This document shows positions 1 through 7,713 of a DNA stretch of 25,856 bases, one piece after another. The stretch comes from Bacteroidales bacterium UBA1725 (GTDB lineage: Bacteria; Bacteroidota; Bacteroidia; Bacteroidales; UBA932): positions 16,062 through 41,917 of the forward strand of contig DCIN01000083.1 of assembly GCA_002315815.1 (NCBI GenBank). The letters run 5' to 3'. Made by a program: the position numbers and the translations under genes. The notes beneath the pieces were generated by a model. It ran no database searches and was not told the DNA's origin. It worked only from the letters and a program-made list of their open reading frames with translations. The stretch's first letter is position 1, and every line of letters begins with the position of its first letter.

Positions 1-1
1 G

Positions 2-1351
2 ATGAAGAATGTTTATTTCATAGGCATAGGAGGGATAGGAATGAGTGCTCTGGCACGCAGTTTCAAATCGAAGGGATATGAAGTGTCAGGCTATGACAGG
101 ACTCCTACAGAACTCACTCGACAGCTTGAGAGCGAAGGCATTCCCGTCCATTACGAGGATGACCCTTCACAAATCCCGGCAGACAGGAACGAAACTCTGG
201 TCATCTACACCCCCGCCGTTCCTGAATCACTGCGCGAACTCAGACAGGTCCAAGACTCCGGCTACCGGGTGGTCAAAAGGTCACGCGCCCTGGGAGAGCT
301 GACTGAAGGACAACGTTGCATCGCCGTGGCCGGAACACACGGCAAAACTACGACTTCCACCCTCATCGCGCACATTCTCACCGACAGTGCTGAAGGTTGC
401 ACTGCTTTTCTGGGAGGTATTTCCAAAAATTACGGCACCAACGTGCTGATGAGCCCCAATGACGTGGTGGTTGCCGAGGCTGACGAATTCGATCGTTCTT
501 TCCTCCAGCTTCACCCCGAAACAGCAGTCATCACAGCTATGGATGCCGATCATCTGGACATCTACGGAGACCTAGAGCACGTGCACGAGGCATTCAGACA
601 ATTTGCATCCCAGGTCAGCGGAACACTGATTCTCAAATACGGACTTCCTGTCAGCGGCAAGGATACGGGAGCAAGGATACTGAGCTACCACTCCGAAAGG
701 ACTGAGGCCGATTTTCACGCCGAAAATGTCAGGTTGGGAGATGACGGATTTCACACCTTCGATCTGGTCCATCCATCAGGAGTAATCAAGGATATCAGGC
801 CCGGTGCCCCCGGATGGCTCAACGTCGAGAACAGCATAGCCGCTGCCGCAGCCTGTCTGTGCCACGGCTGCAAGCCAGAAGACATCAGAAAGGCCATAGG
901 CTGTTTCATAGGGGTCAGGAGAAGGCTTGATTTGCATCTTAACAGTCCGTCGCTGAGCTACCTGGACGATTATGCCCATCACCCTGCAGAACTTGCTACG
1001 GCCATTGCCTCCATAAGGCAGATGTTCCCGGGACGCAGGCTCACCGCAGTGTTCCAGCCGCATCTTTACACGCGCACAAGAGATTTCGCCGATGAATTTG
1101 CGGCGGCGTTGAGTGCGGTGGACAAGCTCATACTTCTGGACATATATCCGGCTAGAGAGGAGCCCATACCGGGAGTCAGTTCACGTATGATACTGGATAA
1201 GGTCACCGCAAAGGAAAAAGTGCTTACAGACAAGGATAGTCTGATGGAACTGCTTGCCGGAGAGAAAATCGACATACTCGCCACCTTCGGGGCAGGCGAC
1301 ATAGATAAATACGTAAAACCTATTACCTTATTGCTCAAACCGAGAATCTGA
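2..1351 (+). CDS. murC: UDP-N-acetylmuramate--L-alanine ligase (MurC)
   Basis: MurC is the cytoplasmic ATP-dependent ligase that adds L-alanine to UDP-N-acetylmuramic acid, the first step of the peptidoglycan peptide stem. The 449-residue protein has the usual length and all three Mur domains: an N-terminal nucleotide-binding motif GIGGIGMS (residues 8-15), the ATP loop GTHGKTTT (111-118), EADEFDRSF (159-167) in the central domain, and DDYAHHP (322-328) near the start of the C-terminal domain. The ATG lies one base from the window edge, so nothing upstream can be checked. MKNVYFIGIGGIGMS is nevertheless a normal MurC N-terminus, and the gene is probably complete. Its TGA stop shares its last base with the ftsQ ATG, which implies co-transcription and translational coupling in a division and cell-wall cluster. 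Confidence 0.96.
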   Translation: MKNVYFIGIGGIGMSALARSFKSKGYEVSGYDRTPTELTRQLESEGIPVHYEDDPSQIPADRNETLVIYTPAVPESLRELRQVQDSGYRVVKRSRALGELTEGQRCIAVAGTHGKTTTSTLIAHILTDSAEGCTAFLGGISKNYGTNVLMSPNDVVVAEADEFDRSFLQLHPETAVITAMDADHLDIYGDLEHVHEAFRQFASQVSGTLILKYGLPVSGKDTGARILSYHSERTEADFHAENVRLGDDGFHTFDLVHPSGVIKDIRPGAPGWLNVENSIAAAAACLCHGCKPEDIRKAIGCFIGVRRRLDLHLNSPSLSYLDDYAHHPAELATAIASIRQMFPGRRLTAVFQPHLYTRTRDFADEFAAALSAVDKLILLDIYPAREEPIPGVSSRMILDKVTAKEKVLTDKDSLMELLAGEKIDILATFGAGDIDKYVKPITLLLKPRI

Positions 1352-2130
1352 TGTCCAAAATCGCAAGATACTCCGTCTCATCTCTGCTCGCAGCCGCACT
1401 TGGGGTTGTGATTGCAGTGATTCTTCAGCGTACAAGAGAGGAGCACTCAGCACTCAGTTGCGAGAGACTGGAAGTGAATTTCACTGACAGTCTGCATTTC
1501 GTAACCGAAAGCGATGTGAGGGGATATCTTGACGAGGACTTCGGCATTATCGTCGGGGAGAGGCTGGACAGCTTGAGACTGGCGCGAATCGAGGAGGTTC
1601 TTGAGTCAAAAAGCGCTGTCAGCACCGCCGAGGCCTGGACAGGAGCAGACGGTGTCCTTCATCTGGACATCACTCAGAGGGCTCCTGTCCTGCGCTTCCA
1701 GGAAGGAGAAAGAGGATTCTACATCGATGCTCAAGCCAATGTATTCCCTCTCCACAAATACTATGTGGCACCTGTGCCTCTTGTGCGGGGAAAAATTCCT
1801 CTGGCCCTGACCGGCAGTTTCAAGGGGGAGGCTCCCCCCGAATACAGAGAACTGCTCGACGGAATGCTGGCTATCGATTCATTCATCAGAAAATCAAGGA
1901 GATGGAGAGGCAGAATCACTGGAATTGAGATAGCCCCGGACGGAGACATAGTCTTCAGAACATCACTGGGAGACGAGGCCATAGTGTTCGGGGACACACA
2001 TTCGGTGAAAGAGAAATTTTCAAGAATGGAGAAATACTTCAATCTGATACGCCCGTCCGTGGAGGATGGACGTTACAACAAAGTGACGGTAAAATACAAA
2101 TCACAGGTGATATGCAAGAAAGATATATAG
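1351..2130 (+). CDS. ftsQ: Cell division protein FtsQ
   Basis: The product is a 259-residue single-pass inner-membrane protein with the layout of FtsQ/DivIB. A short cytoplasmic N-terminus is followed by one transmembrane helix at about residues 8-26, then a periplasmic POTRA-like and beta region (about 40-240). In known divisomes FtsQ links early and late division proteins through FtsB and FtsL. Sequence identity within this family is low in Bacteroidota, so the call rests on topology, size and position between murC and ftsA. Visible support includes a region around residues 105-150 that resembles the end of the POTRA domain and start of the beta domain (ITQRAPVLRF, then GFYIDAQANVFPL). The start overlaps the murC stop by one base and the end overlaps ftsA by 19 bases, so the genes are tightly coupled. 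Confidence 0.9.
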   Translation: MSKIARYSVSSLLAAALGVVIAVILQRTREEHSALSCERLEVNFTDSLHFVTESDVRGYLDEDFGIIVGERLDSLRLARIEEVLESKSAVSTAEAWTGADGVLHLDITQRAPVLRFQEGERGFYIDAQANVFPLHKYYVAPVPLVRGKIPLALTGSFKGEAPPEYRELLDGMLAIDSFIRKSRRWRGRITGIEIAPDGDIVFRTSLGDEAIVFGDTHSVKEKFSRMEKYFNLIRPSVEDGRYNKVTVKYKSQVICKKDI

Positions 2131-3602
2131 TGACTGCCGATTTGGGCACCAGCAAGACGGCGCTCTGCGTAACAAGTGTTTCCGATGGAAACGCCCAGAT
2201 TGTGTACTACGGAGAAAGTCCATCGGACGGAATCCGTTACAACCGCGTGTTCAACCCCACAAGGGCGGCCGAAGCTCTGGGGAAAGCAATAGAGAAGGCC
2301 CAGAACGAACTGGATATCAATATAAACCAGCTGGTAATCGGTCTGCCGCGCTATGGAGTGCGTCAGGAAGTTGCAGAAGCGGAGGTTCAGCGCAGTGAGC
2401 CTATGTCCTGCATAGAGTTGGAGGAAGTGGAGGAAATCAAGAACATTGCTTTGGACACTTACCCGCTCAAGGACAGCTCCAGAGAAGAAATCTACGGAGC
2501 CGTGCCCCAGTCATTCACAGCCGGTGAACTCTTCCATCAGAGCGAAGAGGACATAGTGGGATCTCCGGCGGAAAGTCTGACAGGCAACTTCAAGGTGTTC
2601 ATAGGCAGCAAGAGAGCCGTCACGAACATTGACATTATGCTGAACAAGCTCAAGATAGCACCTGCCCGCAAGCTGTTCGTCCCCCAGATGCTGGGAGAGG
2701 CCGTTCTCACCGACGAAGAAAAAGACAACGGGGTGGCTCTGATAGAGATGGGAGCGGGCGTAACATCGGTTTCGATATACAAGGGGAGGATACTTCGCTA
2801 TTATGCAGCATTGCCATTCGGTGCCGGAAACGTCACGGCCGACATCAAGAGCGAATGCGGCTTCAAGGAAAGTCTGGCGGAGAACATCAAACTGGGATTC
2901 GGAGCCTGCATACCCGAGAAAATACCCAGTCTGGGAGAGAAAACGCTTCAGATAAACAACGATGAAACAGGAACTTACGAGCATCTTTCAATTAAATACC
3001 TAGCCGAAATCATCGACTGCAGAGTGAGAGAGATATTGGAGGGGGTACTTTTCCTTGTACAGGAAAGCGGATATGCAGACAAGCTCAGGAACGGAATAGT
3101 ACTCACAGGAGGCGGAGCTGACCTCGCCAACATCTCCAATCTGATGAAGGATATGTCGGGGTACAATGTCAGAACAGGATACCCGAGATCCAGATTCATA
3201 AGCACTTCCGGATGCCCCGGGATATCTGAAACCTCCGCAGCCGCCACAGTTGCAATGCTGCTTGCGGTGAAGGATGACGGAAGACTGAACTGCGCATATA
3301 CTGCTGAAGAGGCTGCAGAAAAGGCAGCAGAAGAAGCCGATGCCGGAGCAGATGCAGGAACAGTTGGCGGAGCATATATGGAACAGGATTTCACCGACAC
3401 TGTCTTTGCGTCCAGAACGGAACAGCAGCAGAACGCTTCCGCGAGGAAGAAGGATTCCAAAGCAAAGGTGGAAGGAAAGAAGAAAGAAAAAGAGCAGACG
3501 GCAAAGCAGAAAACCACCATCTGGAAAAAAGTAGGGGAAGGTCTGACCAGTTTGTTCGATGATATGACAGAAGAAAACGAGAATCAGGAGGAACAGTTAT
3601 GA
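2112..3602 (+). CDS. ftsA: Cell division protein FtsA
   Basis: FtsA is the actin-like ATPase that tethers FtsZ filaments to the membrane and recruits later division proteins. The ATP-binding motifs of the actin fold are visible: ADLGTSKTA (residues 9-17), IEMGAGVTSV (211-220) and LTGGGADL (331-338). The protein is 496 residues, longer than the roughly 420 of E. coli. The extra length is a C-terminal linker, first Ala/Glu-rich (about 398-420) and then Lys-rich (about 445-467). It ends in an amphipathic stretch TTIWKKVGEGLTSLFDDM (468-485) that fits the membrane-targeting helix, followed by an acidic tail. The start at 2112 overlaps ftsQ by 19 bases and the stop overlaps ftsZ by 4 bases. Confidence 0.96.
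   Translation: MQERYIVTADLGTSKTALCVTSVSDGNAQIVYYGESPSDGIRYNRVFNPTRAAEALGKAIEKAQNELDININQLVIGLPRYGVRQEVAEAEVQRSEPMSCIELEEVEEIKNIALDTYPLKDSSREEIYGAVPQSFTAGELFHQSEEDIVGSPAESLTGNFKVFIGSKRAVTNIDIMLNKLKIAPARKLFVPQMLGEAVLTDEEKDNGVALIEMGAGVTSVSIYKGRILRYYAALPFGAGNVTADIKSECGFKESLAENIKLGFGACIPEKIPSLGEKTLQINNDETGTYEHLSIKYLAEIIDCRVREILEGVLFLVQESGYADKLRNGIVLTGGGADLANISNLMKDMSGYNVRTGYPRSRFISTSGCPGISETSAAATVAMLLAVKDDGRLNCAYTAEEAAEKAAEEADAGADAGTVGGAYMEQDFTDTVFASRTEQQQNASARKKDSKAKVEGKKKEKEQTAKQKTTIWKKVGEGLTSLFDDMTEENENQEEQL
3586..3591 (+). promoter_or_regulatory. Strong Shine-Dalgarno sequence for ftsZ
   Basis: AGGAGG lies inside the end of ftsA, seven bases before the ftsZ ATG at 3599. Bacteroidota generally initiate translation without such sequences and I see none of comparable quality before the other genes here. 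It may raise FtsZ output above the level given by coupling to ftsA. It may also be chance, because these bases also encode the Gln-Glu-Glu part of the FtsA tail. Confidence 0.55.
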
Positions 3603-4849
3603 TAGACGAAAGCACCATTGAGATAGTACCCGAGAAATGGGTATCCACCGACAAGATGATAAAAGTTCTTGGTGTCGGTGGCGGCGGGTGCAACGCCGTC
3701 AATACAATGTACCGTGAAGGAATAGAAGGATGCAGCTTCGTTGTCTGCAACACAGACTCTATGGCACTGCGAAACAGTCCGGTACCAGTGAAGATTCAGA
3801 TGGGAGCGGGACTTGGAGCAGGAACAGATCCCATCAAGGGACGCAATGCCGCCCTTTCGAGCCAGAACGAGATTTCAGCCGCCATACTCGACGGCCATAC
3901 CAAAATGCTCTTCGTCACGGCCGGAATGGGAGGAGGAACCGGTACGGGAGCCACCCCCGTCATCGCAAAGATGGCCAAAGACAACGGAATCCTCACGGTG
4001 GCCGTGGTGACTCTGCCCTTCAGGAACGAGGGCAACAAAGCGCTTTCCCGAGCTCTGGACGGAATACACGAACTTGAGAAGAACGTGGATTCACTCCTGA
4101 TCATCAACAACGAAAAGCTCTACGAGTACTTTGGTGACCAGTTGATACACAATGCCTTTCCCAAGGCCGACGAAGTGCTGTCCACTGCCGTCAGGGGCAT
4201 AGTGGAGATAATCGAGAAGCCCGGCTACATCAATGTGGACTTCGAGGATGTCAAGACTATGATGAAAGACAGCGGAATGGCATTGATGGGTTATGGCACA
4301 GGCAGCGGCCCCAACCGTATAGACCAGGCCGTAGAGGAGGCCTTCAAATCCCCTCTTCTGAACGATTTCGATCTGAAGACAGCAAAGAACGTACTGGTGA
4401 ACATAACCGGAGGCAAGAATGACAAAGGCCTGACAATGGATGATATGAACTCAATCAACTCCAGGATTGATTCATACACCGGAGGAGCCAACAACTTCAA
4501 GCGCGGTCTGATATGGGACGAGGATCCCGCCACAGGAGATACAATTCACATAACATCGATAGTCACCGGGCTCAAGTTCAAGGATGTGATAGGTCCAGTA
4601 ACCGAAATCGGGGACTACATTATGATAAACCGCGACTATGTCTATGACAAATCCCAGACGGCAAGCAGCGAAGGCATTCAGGTCTGCGGAACTCCATTCT
4701 CCACTCACATAGGATACAACACTAAGGACAATGTCCGGGCCTTCCATATCGATCCCGACAATCCTCCTGCAGTGATAAGAGCCAGAGCTGACGAAGAATT
4801 GGCCGAATTGGAAAACAATCCTGCAATCAGAAGAATACAGAAAAAATAA
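3599..4849 (+). CDS. ftsZ: Cell division GTPase FtsZ
   Basis: FtsZ is the tubulin-like GTPase that polymerises into the division ring. The 416-residue protein shows the nucleotide-binding loops: GVGGGGCNAV (residues 25-34), the tubulin signature GGGTGTG (111-117), and the synergy loop NVDFEDVKTMMKDSGMA (212-228), whose acidic residues complete the GTPase site of the next subunit. The globular part ends near residue 320. The tail is fairly short, and its final segment (about 392-416, with ELENNPAIRRIQKK at the end) is the likely peptide that binds FtsA and other partners. The gene overlaps ftsA by ATGA, has a good ribosome binding site, and is followed 23 bases later by gltX. Confidence 0.98.
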   Translation: MIDESTIEIVPEKWVSTDKMIKVLGVGGGGCNAVNTMYREGIEGCSFVVCNTDSMALRNSPVPVKIQMGAGLGAGTDPIKGRNAALSSQNEISAAILDGHTKMLFVTAGMGGGTGTGATPVIAKMAKDNGILTVAVVTLPFRNEGNKALSRALDGIHELEKNVDSLLIINNEKLYEYFGDQLIHNAFPKADEVLSTAVRGIVEIIEKPGYINVDFEDVKTMMKDSGMALMGYGTGSGPNRIDQAVEEAFKSPLLNDFDLKTAKNVLVNITGGKNDKGLTMDDMNSINSRIDSYTGGANNFKRGLIWDEDPATGDTIHITSIVTGLKFKDVIGPVTEIGDYIMINRDYVYDKSQTASSEGIQVCGTPFSTHIGYNTKDNVRAFHIDPDNPPAVIRARADEELAELENNPAIRRIQKK

Positions 4850-4872
4850 ACGTAAGAATACACAACAAAATA

Positions 4873-6402
4873 ATGAGAAGGACAAGAGTAAGATTCGCGC
4901 CGTCGCCCACCGGCCCTCTCCATATTGGAGGAGTTCGTACGGCACTTTACAACTACCTCTATGCCAAGCAGAACGGAGGAGATTTCATAATCAGGATAGA
5001 AGATACCGACTCCCACCGCTTCGTACCTGGAGCTGAGCAGTACATAATAGACTCGCTTCGCTGGTGTGGAATAATACCCGATGAAGGGGTCGACAGCGAA
5101 GGCAAAGTGGTGGAAGTTCCATCAGAAAGACACCCGCACGCACCATACAGGCAGAGCCAGAGACGAGGAATATACCGCAAGTACGCCGAGCAGCTTGTCA
5201 ATGACGGACGGGCATATTACGCATTCGACACTCCCGAGGAGCTGGAAGCCGCCCGCAGTGCCGCCGAAGCCAAAGGACGCACTTTCATATATGGCCACGA
5301 GAGCCGGAAAACCCTGCGCAACTCACTTACACTCAGTAAAGAGGAAACGGCAAGGTTGCTTGTGGAGAGAAACGACTGGACAGTGCGTTTCAAGATGCCG
5401 GAGAACAGCATAGTGGCGATGGATGATCTCATACGCGGACACATAGAGGTGAACAGCTCGACCCTTGATGACAAGGTGCTGTGGAAAAGGGCCGACGAAC
5501 TTCCCACCTACCATCTTGCCAACATAGTGGATGACCATCTGATGGAAATCACCGAAGTAATCAGAGGAGAGGAATGGCTTCCTTCATTGCCGTTGCATTA
5601 CCTTCTGTATCAAGCATTCGGCTGGCAGGACACTATGCCCCGGTTCGCACATCTCTCCCTGCTTCTGAAGCCCGTGGGCAACGGAAAGTTGAGCAAGAGA
5701 GACGGAGACAAGATGGGATTCCCGGTCTTTCCCCTGCGTTGGGTAAACCCCGAAGGAGAGGTTTCAAGAGGCTACCGCGAGGACGGCTATTTCCCGGAGG
5801 CTTTCGTGAATATGCTGGCTATGCTGGGATGGAACCCGGGCACCGAGCAGGAAATCTTCTCTATGGATGAATTGATTCAAGCCTTCTCTATGGACAAGGT
5901 CCAGAAGGCCGGAGCCAAGTTCAACCCCGACAAGGCCAAATGGTATAACAAGGAATACCTCAGGATGAAGAGCGATGCTGAACTCGCGGAACTGTTCATA
6001 CCTGTACTGCGCGAACACGGAGTGGAAGCTGATAAAGACTACATAATCAGAGTAGTGGCGCTCATAAGGGAAAGAGCATCCTTCGTGAAGGATTTCTGGG
6101 ACATATCCAGCTGCCTTTTCACAGCTCCCGAAGAGTACAACACCAAGGACGTGGAGAAGTTCTGGAAGCAGGAAATTTACAGCAATGCATTCAAAGCCTG
6201 CGGCGAATGCAGGACCGGAGAGGAGCTTGAGGAGTACATACGCTCAAATGAACTTCCTATGGGCAAACTGATGAACTGCACCAGACTCGTGCTGACGGGT
6301 GCTGCCAGCGGCCTCGGCATCTCCGACATAATGGCGCTCATTGGCCACGATGAAGTGATGACAAGATGGGAGAAAGCACTCAATACTTTGTCCACTGACT
6401 AG
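4873..6402 (+). CDS. gltX: Glutamate--tRNA ligase
   Basis: This class I aminoacyl-tRNA synthetase charges tRNA-Glu in the cytoplasm. The 509-residue protein carries the HIGH-type motif in PTGPLHIGG (residues 12-20) and the KMSKS-type motif KLSKRDG (272-278), both in the Rossmann catalytic core, followed by the helical anticodon-binding region (about 330-509). RGEEWLPSLPLH (231-242) is a typical GltX active-site segment. An insert after KLSKRDG (about 281-306, GFPVFPLRWVNPEGEV and onward) is one I associate with Bacteroidota enzymes. The gene follows ftsZ on the same strand after 23 bases, so it may be read from the same transcript. It converges with truB across only 12 bases, and I see no convincing terminator there. 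Confidence 0.97.
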   Translation: MRRTRVRFAPSPTGPLHIGGVRTALYNYLYAKQNGGDFIIRIEDTDSHRFVPGAEQYIIDSLRWCGIIPDEGVDSEGKVVEVPSERHPHAPYRQSQRRGIYRKYAEQLVNDGRAYYAFDTPEELEAARSAAEAKGRTFIYGHESRKTLRNSLTLSKEETARLLVERNDWTVRFKMPENSIVAMDDLIRGHIEVNSSTLDDKVLWKRADELPTYHLANIVDDHLMEITEVIRGEEWLPSLPLHYLLYQAFGWQDTMPRFAHLSLLLKPVGNGKLSKRDGDKMGFPVFPLRWVNPEGEVSRGYREDGYFPEAFVNMLAMLGWNPGTEQEIFSMDELIQAFSMDKVQKAGAKFNPDKAKWYNKEYLRMKSDAELAELFIPVLREHGVEADKDYIIRVVALIRERASFVKDFWDISSCLFTAPEEYNTKDVEKFWKQEIYSNAFKACGECRTGEELEEYIRSNELPMGKLMNCTRLVLTGAASGLGISDIMALIGHDEVMTRWEKALNTLSTD

Positions 6403-6414
6403 TCAGGGAGGCTG

Positions 6415-7272
6415 TTACTCCAATCCAACAGACAACAGATTCACAGCTTCCTCAATGGAAAATGCGTCTTCGATACGGAAGCCGCCGTTTTCCGTTCTGC
6501 GCAGAGAACTGAGAAAGGCCCCGCTGCCGACGGCTTCGCCCAGATCTCTGGCCAATGCACGGATGTATGTGCCCTTGCTGCAAGAAACCCTGAGCATTGC
6601 GGTGGGGAGGCTGAAGCCGGACAAATCCGTTACGTTGATTCTGGAACGGCTGTCTTCACGCTGATGTTCCGGAAGAATTGGAGGATTGTTGAAGAAGGAA
6701 AGAATCTCGAGATCGTATATGTTGATTCTATTTGCGGAAAGCACACCGGAAGCATCCACGGACTCACCCTGACGGAAGAGTTTTCTGGCAGTCTCGTATG
6801 CCCGCACACCATCCACCGACTTGGCGCTGAAGAGAGGAGCGATCTGGTCCTGTTCACCTATGAATGACGGAAGAACATCCCTCAGGAGGGTCTCGTTCAC
6901 GGGCTGAGGAGAGGACAGAATCTCGACAGGCTTTTCAAGGTCGTAGGATGCCGTGACAGCTCCGAAGGACACTCCGGCCACATATTCCTTGCGCGAACGC
7001 TGGAGTTCCTCCGCCTTTCTGGTAGCCGGTCCTATGCACACGAGCAGAAGCCCTGTGGCAAGCGGGTCCAGAGTGCCGGCGTGGCCGACCTTGAGATTCT
7101 TCCTACCGAAATGCCTGCAGGCTGCAATCTTGAGCTTGCGGATAACATCCGCCGAAGTCCATCGGTAAGGTTTGTCCACCGGCAGAATGATTCCGTCGGG
7201 ATAGTCCTGTATGTCAGTGGAGAATCTTTCCAATGCGTCTGAGATGGCGTCCGCCTTCAAATTCCGTTTCAA
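6415..7272 (-). CDS. truB: tRNA pseudouridine(55) synthase TruB
   Basis: TruB makes pseudouridine 55 in the T-loop of tRNAs. The signature KVGHAGTLDPLATG is present, with Asp69 (counted from 7272) as the catalytic residue, followed by RKEYVAGVSFG. The protein is 285 residues at most, shorter than the E. coli enzyme. The start is uncertain. The frame has no ATG before the conserved VDKPYRWTS segment and is closed by a TGA a few codons above 7272. Possible starts are TTG at 7272, 7260 or 7233, which overlap the rpiB coding end by 59, 47 or 20 bases. The 7233 start gives a protein beginning LERFSTDIQ with the smallest overlap. The gene follows rpiB on the same strand and is probably translationally coupled to it. 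Confidence 0.92.
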   Translation of the reverse strand: MKRNLKADAISDALERFSTDIQDYPDGIILPVDKPYRWTSADVIRKLKIAACRHFGRKNLKVGHAGTLDPLATGLLLVCIGPATRKAEELQRSRKEYVAGVSFGAVTASYDLEKPVEILSSPQPVNETLLRDVLPSFIGEQDQIAPLFSAKSVDGVRAYETARKLFRQGESVDASGVLSANRINIYDLEILSFFNNPPILPEHQREDSRSRINVTDLSGFSLPTAMLRVSCSKGTYIRALARDLGEAVGSGAFLSSLRRTENGGFRIEDAFSIEEAVNLLSVGLE

Positions 7273-7642
7273 GCCATACCCTCACTATGCTCACGGCCAT
7301 CCTGTAGGATATGAAGCGGGCAGGGAGCACAAGCACGTTGGCATTGTTGTGCGCTTTCACGAAGAAACCTACCTTGGTATTCCAGGCAAGACCGGCGCGA
7401 ATGTGGTCATAATGATTGAGTGTCAATGCCATACCATTGCCTGTGCCGCAGATTGCAATTCCGATTTCGCACTCGCCGGATTCAATGGCTCTGGCCAGAG
7501 GATGGGCGAAGTCATTGTAATCACAGCTCTCTGTGCTTTCGGTACCGAAATTCATTACTTCGTGGCCTTTGCCCAACAGGTAGGAGATGAGTCTGGCCTT
7601 GTATTCCACCCCTGTATGATCACTACAGATTCCTATTTTCAT
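7214..7642 (-). CDS. rpiB: Ribose-5-phosphate isomerase B (RpiB/LacAB family)
   Basis: RpiB interconverts ribose 5-phosphate and ribulose 5-phosphate in the pentose phosphate pathway. The 142-residue length is typical. Visible motifs are CSDHTG (residues 6-11), the active-site loop ICGTGNGMAL (64-73) with the likely catalytic Cys65, and HNNANVLVLPAR (98-109). The C-terminal FEGGRHLRRIGKI is also typical, so the overlap with truB is not caused by an overlong rpiB. Related LacA/LacB or sugar-phosphate isomerases share these motifs. Without a tagatose pathway nearby, RpiB is the better call. The gene diverges from the pectin operon across 71 bases, and RpiB could help process pentoses released by the neighbouring glycosidases. 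Confidence 0.93.
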   Translation of the reverse strand: MKIGICSDHTGVEYKARLISYLLGKGHEVMNFGTESTESCDYNDFAHPLARAIESGECEIGIAICGTGNGMALTLNHYDHIRAGLAWNTKVGFFVKAHNNANVLVLPARFISYRMAVSIVRVWLETEFEGGRHLRRIGKILH

Positions 7643-7649
7643 AACCTTA

Positions 7650-7657
7650 CAAAGTTA
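7650..7657 (-). promoter_or_regulatory. Possible -7 promoter element for rpiB-truB
   Basis: On the minus strand these bases read TAACTTTG, which matches the Bacteroidota -7 consensus TAnnTTTG. I do not find a well-placed TTTG about 19-21 bases further upstream. The rpiB ATG begins only seven bases after the motif, which would give an almost leaderless mRNA. The call is therefore tentative. Confidence 0.3.
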
Positions 7658-7661
7658 TCAC

Positions 7662-7690
7662 TTTTTGTGAAATTATTCGTATTTTTGTGA
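7662..7690 (+). promoter_or_regulatory. Direct repeat and possible promoter or operator upstream of the pectin operon
   Basis: TTTTTGTGA occurs twice, at 7662-7670 and 7682-7690, exactly 20 bases apart, so both copies face the same side of the helix. The second copy overlaps TATTTTTG (7680-7687), which fits the Bacteroidota -7 consensus TAnnTTTG and would place a start of transcription near 7693, about 20 bases before the GH28 ATG. A TTTG exists in the first copy, but the 12-base spacing is too short for a normal -33 element. A direct repeat at this position suits a regulator binding as a dimer, for example an AraC-type protein. No regulator gene is present in the window. Confidence 0.4.
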
Positions 7691-7713
7691 GAATAACCAA
7701 TTATTTGACATAT

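Noticed and set aside
2511..2984. Minus-strand frame of 157 codons inside ftsA
   Set aside because: It is a shadow of the conserved FtsA core with no start context or recognisable domain.
6395..6406. Perfect palindrome CTGACTAGTCAG at the gltX stop as a terminator
   Set aside because: It leaves no loop and has no T tract. It is short enough to be chance.
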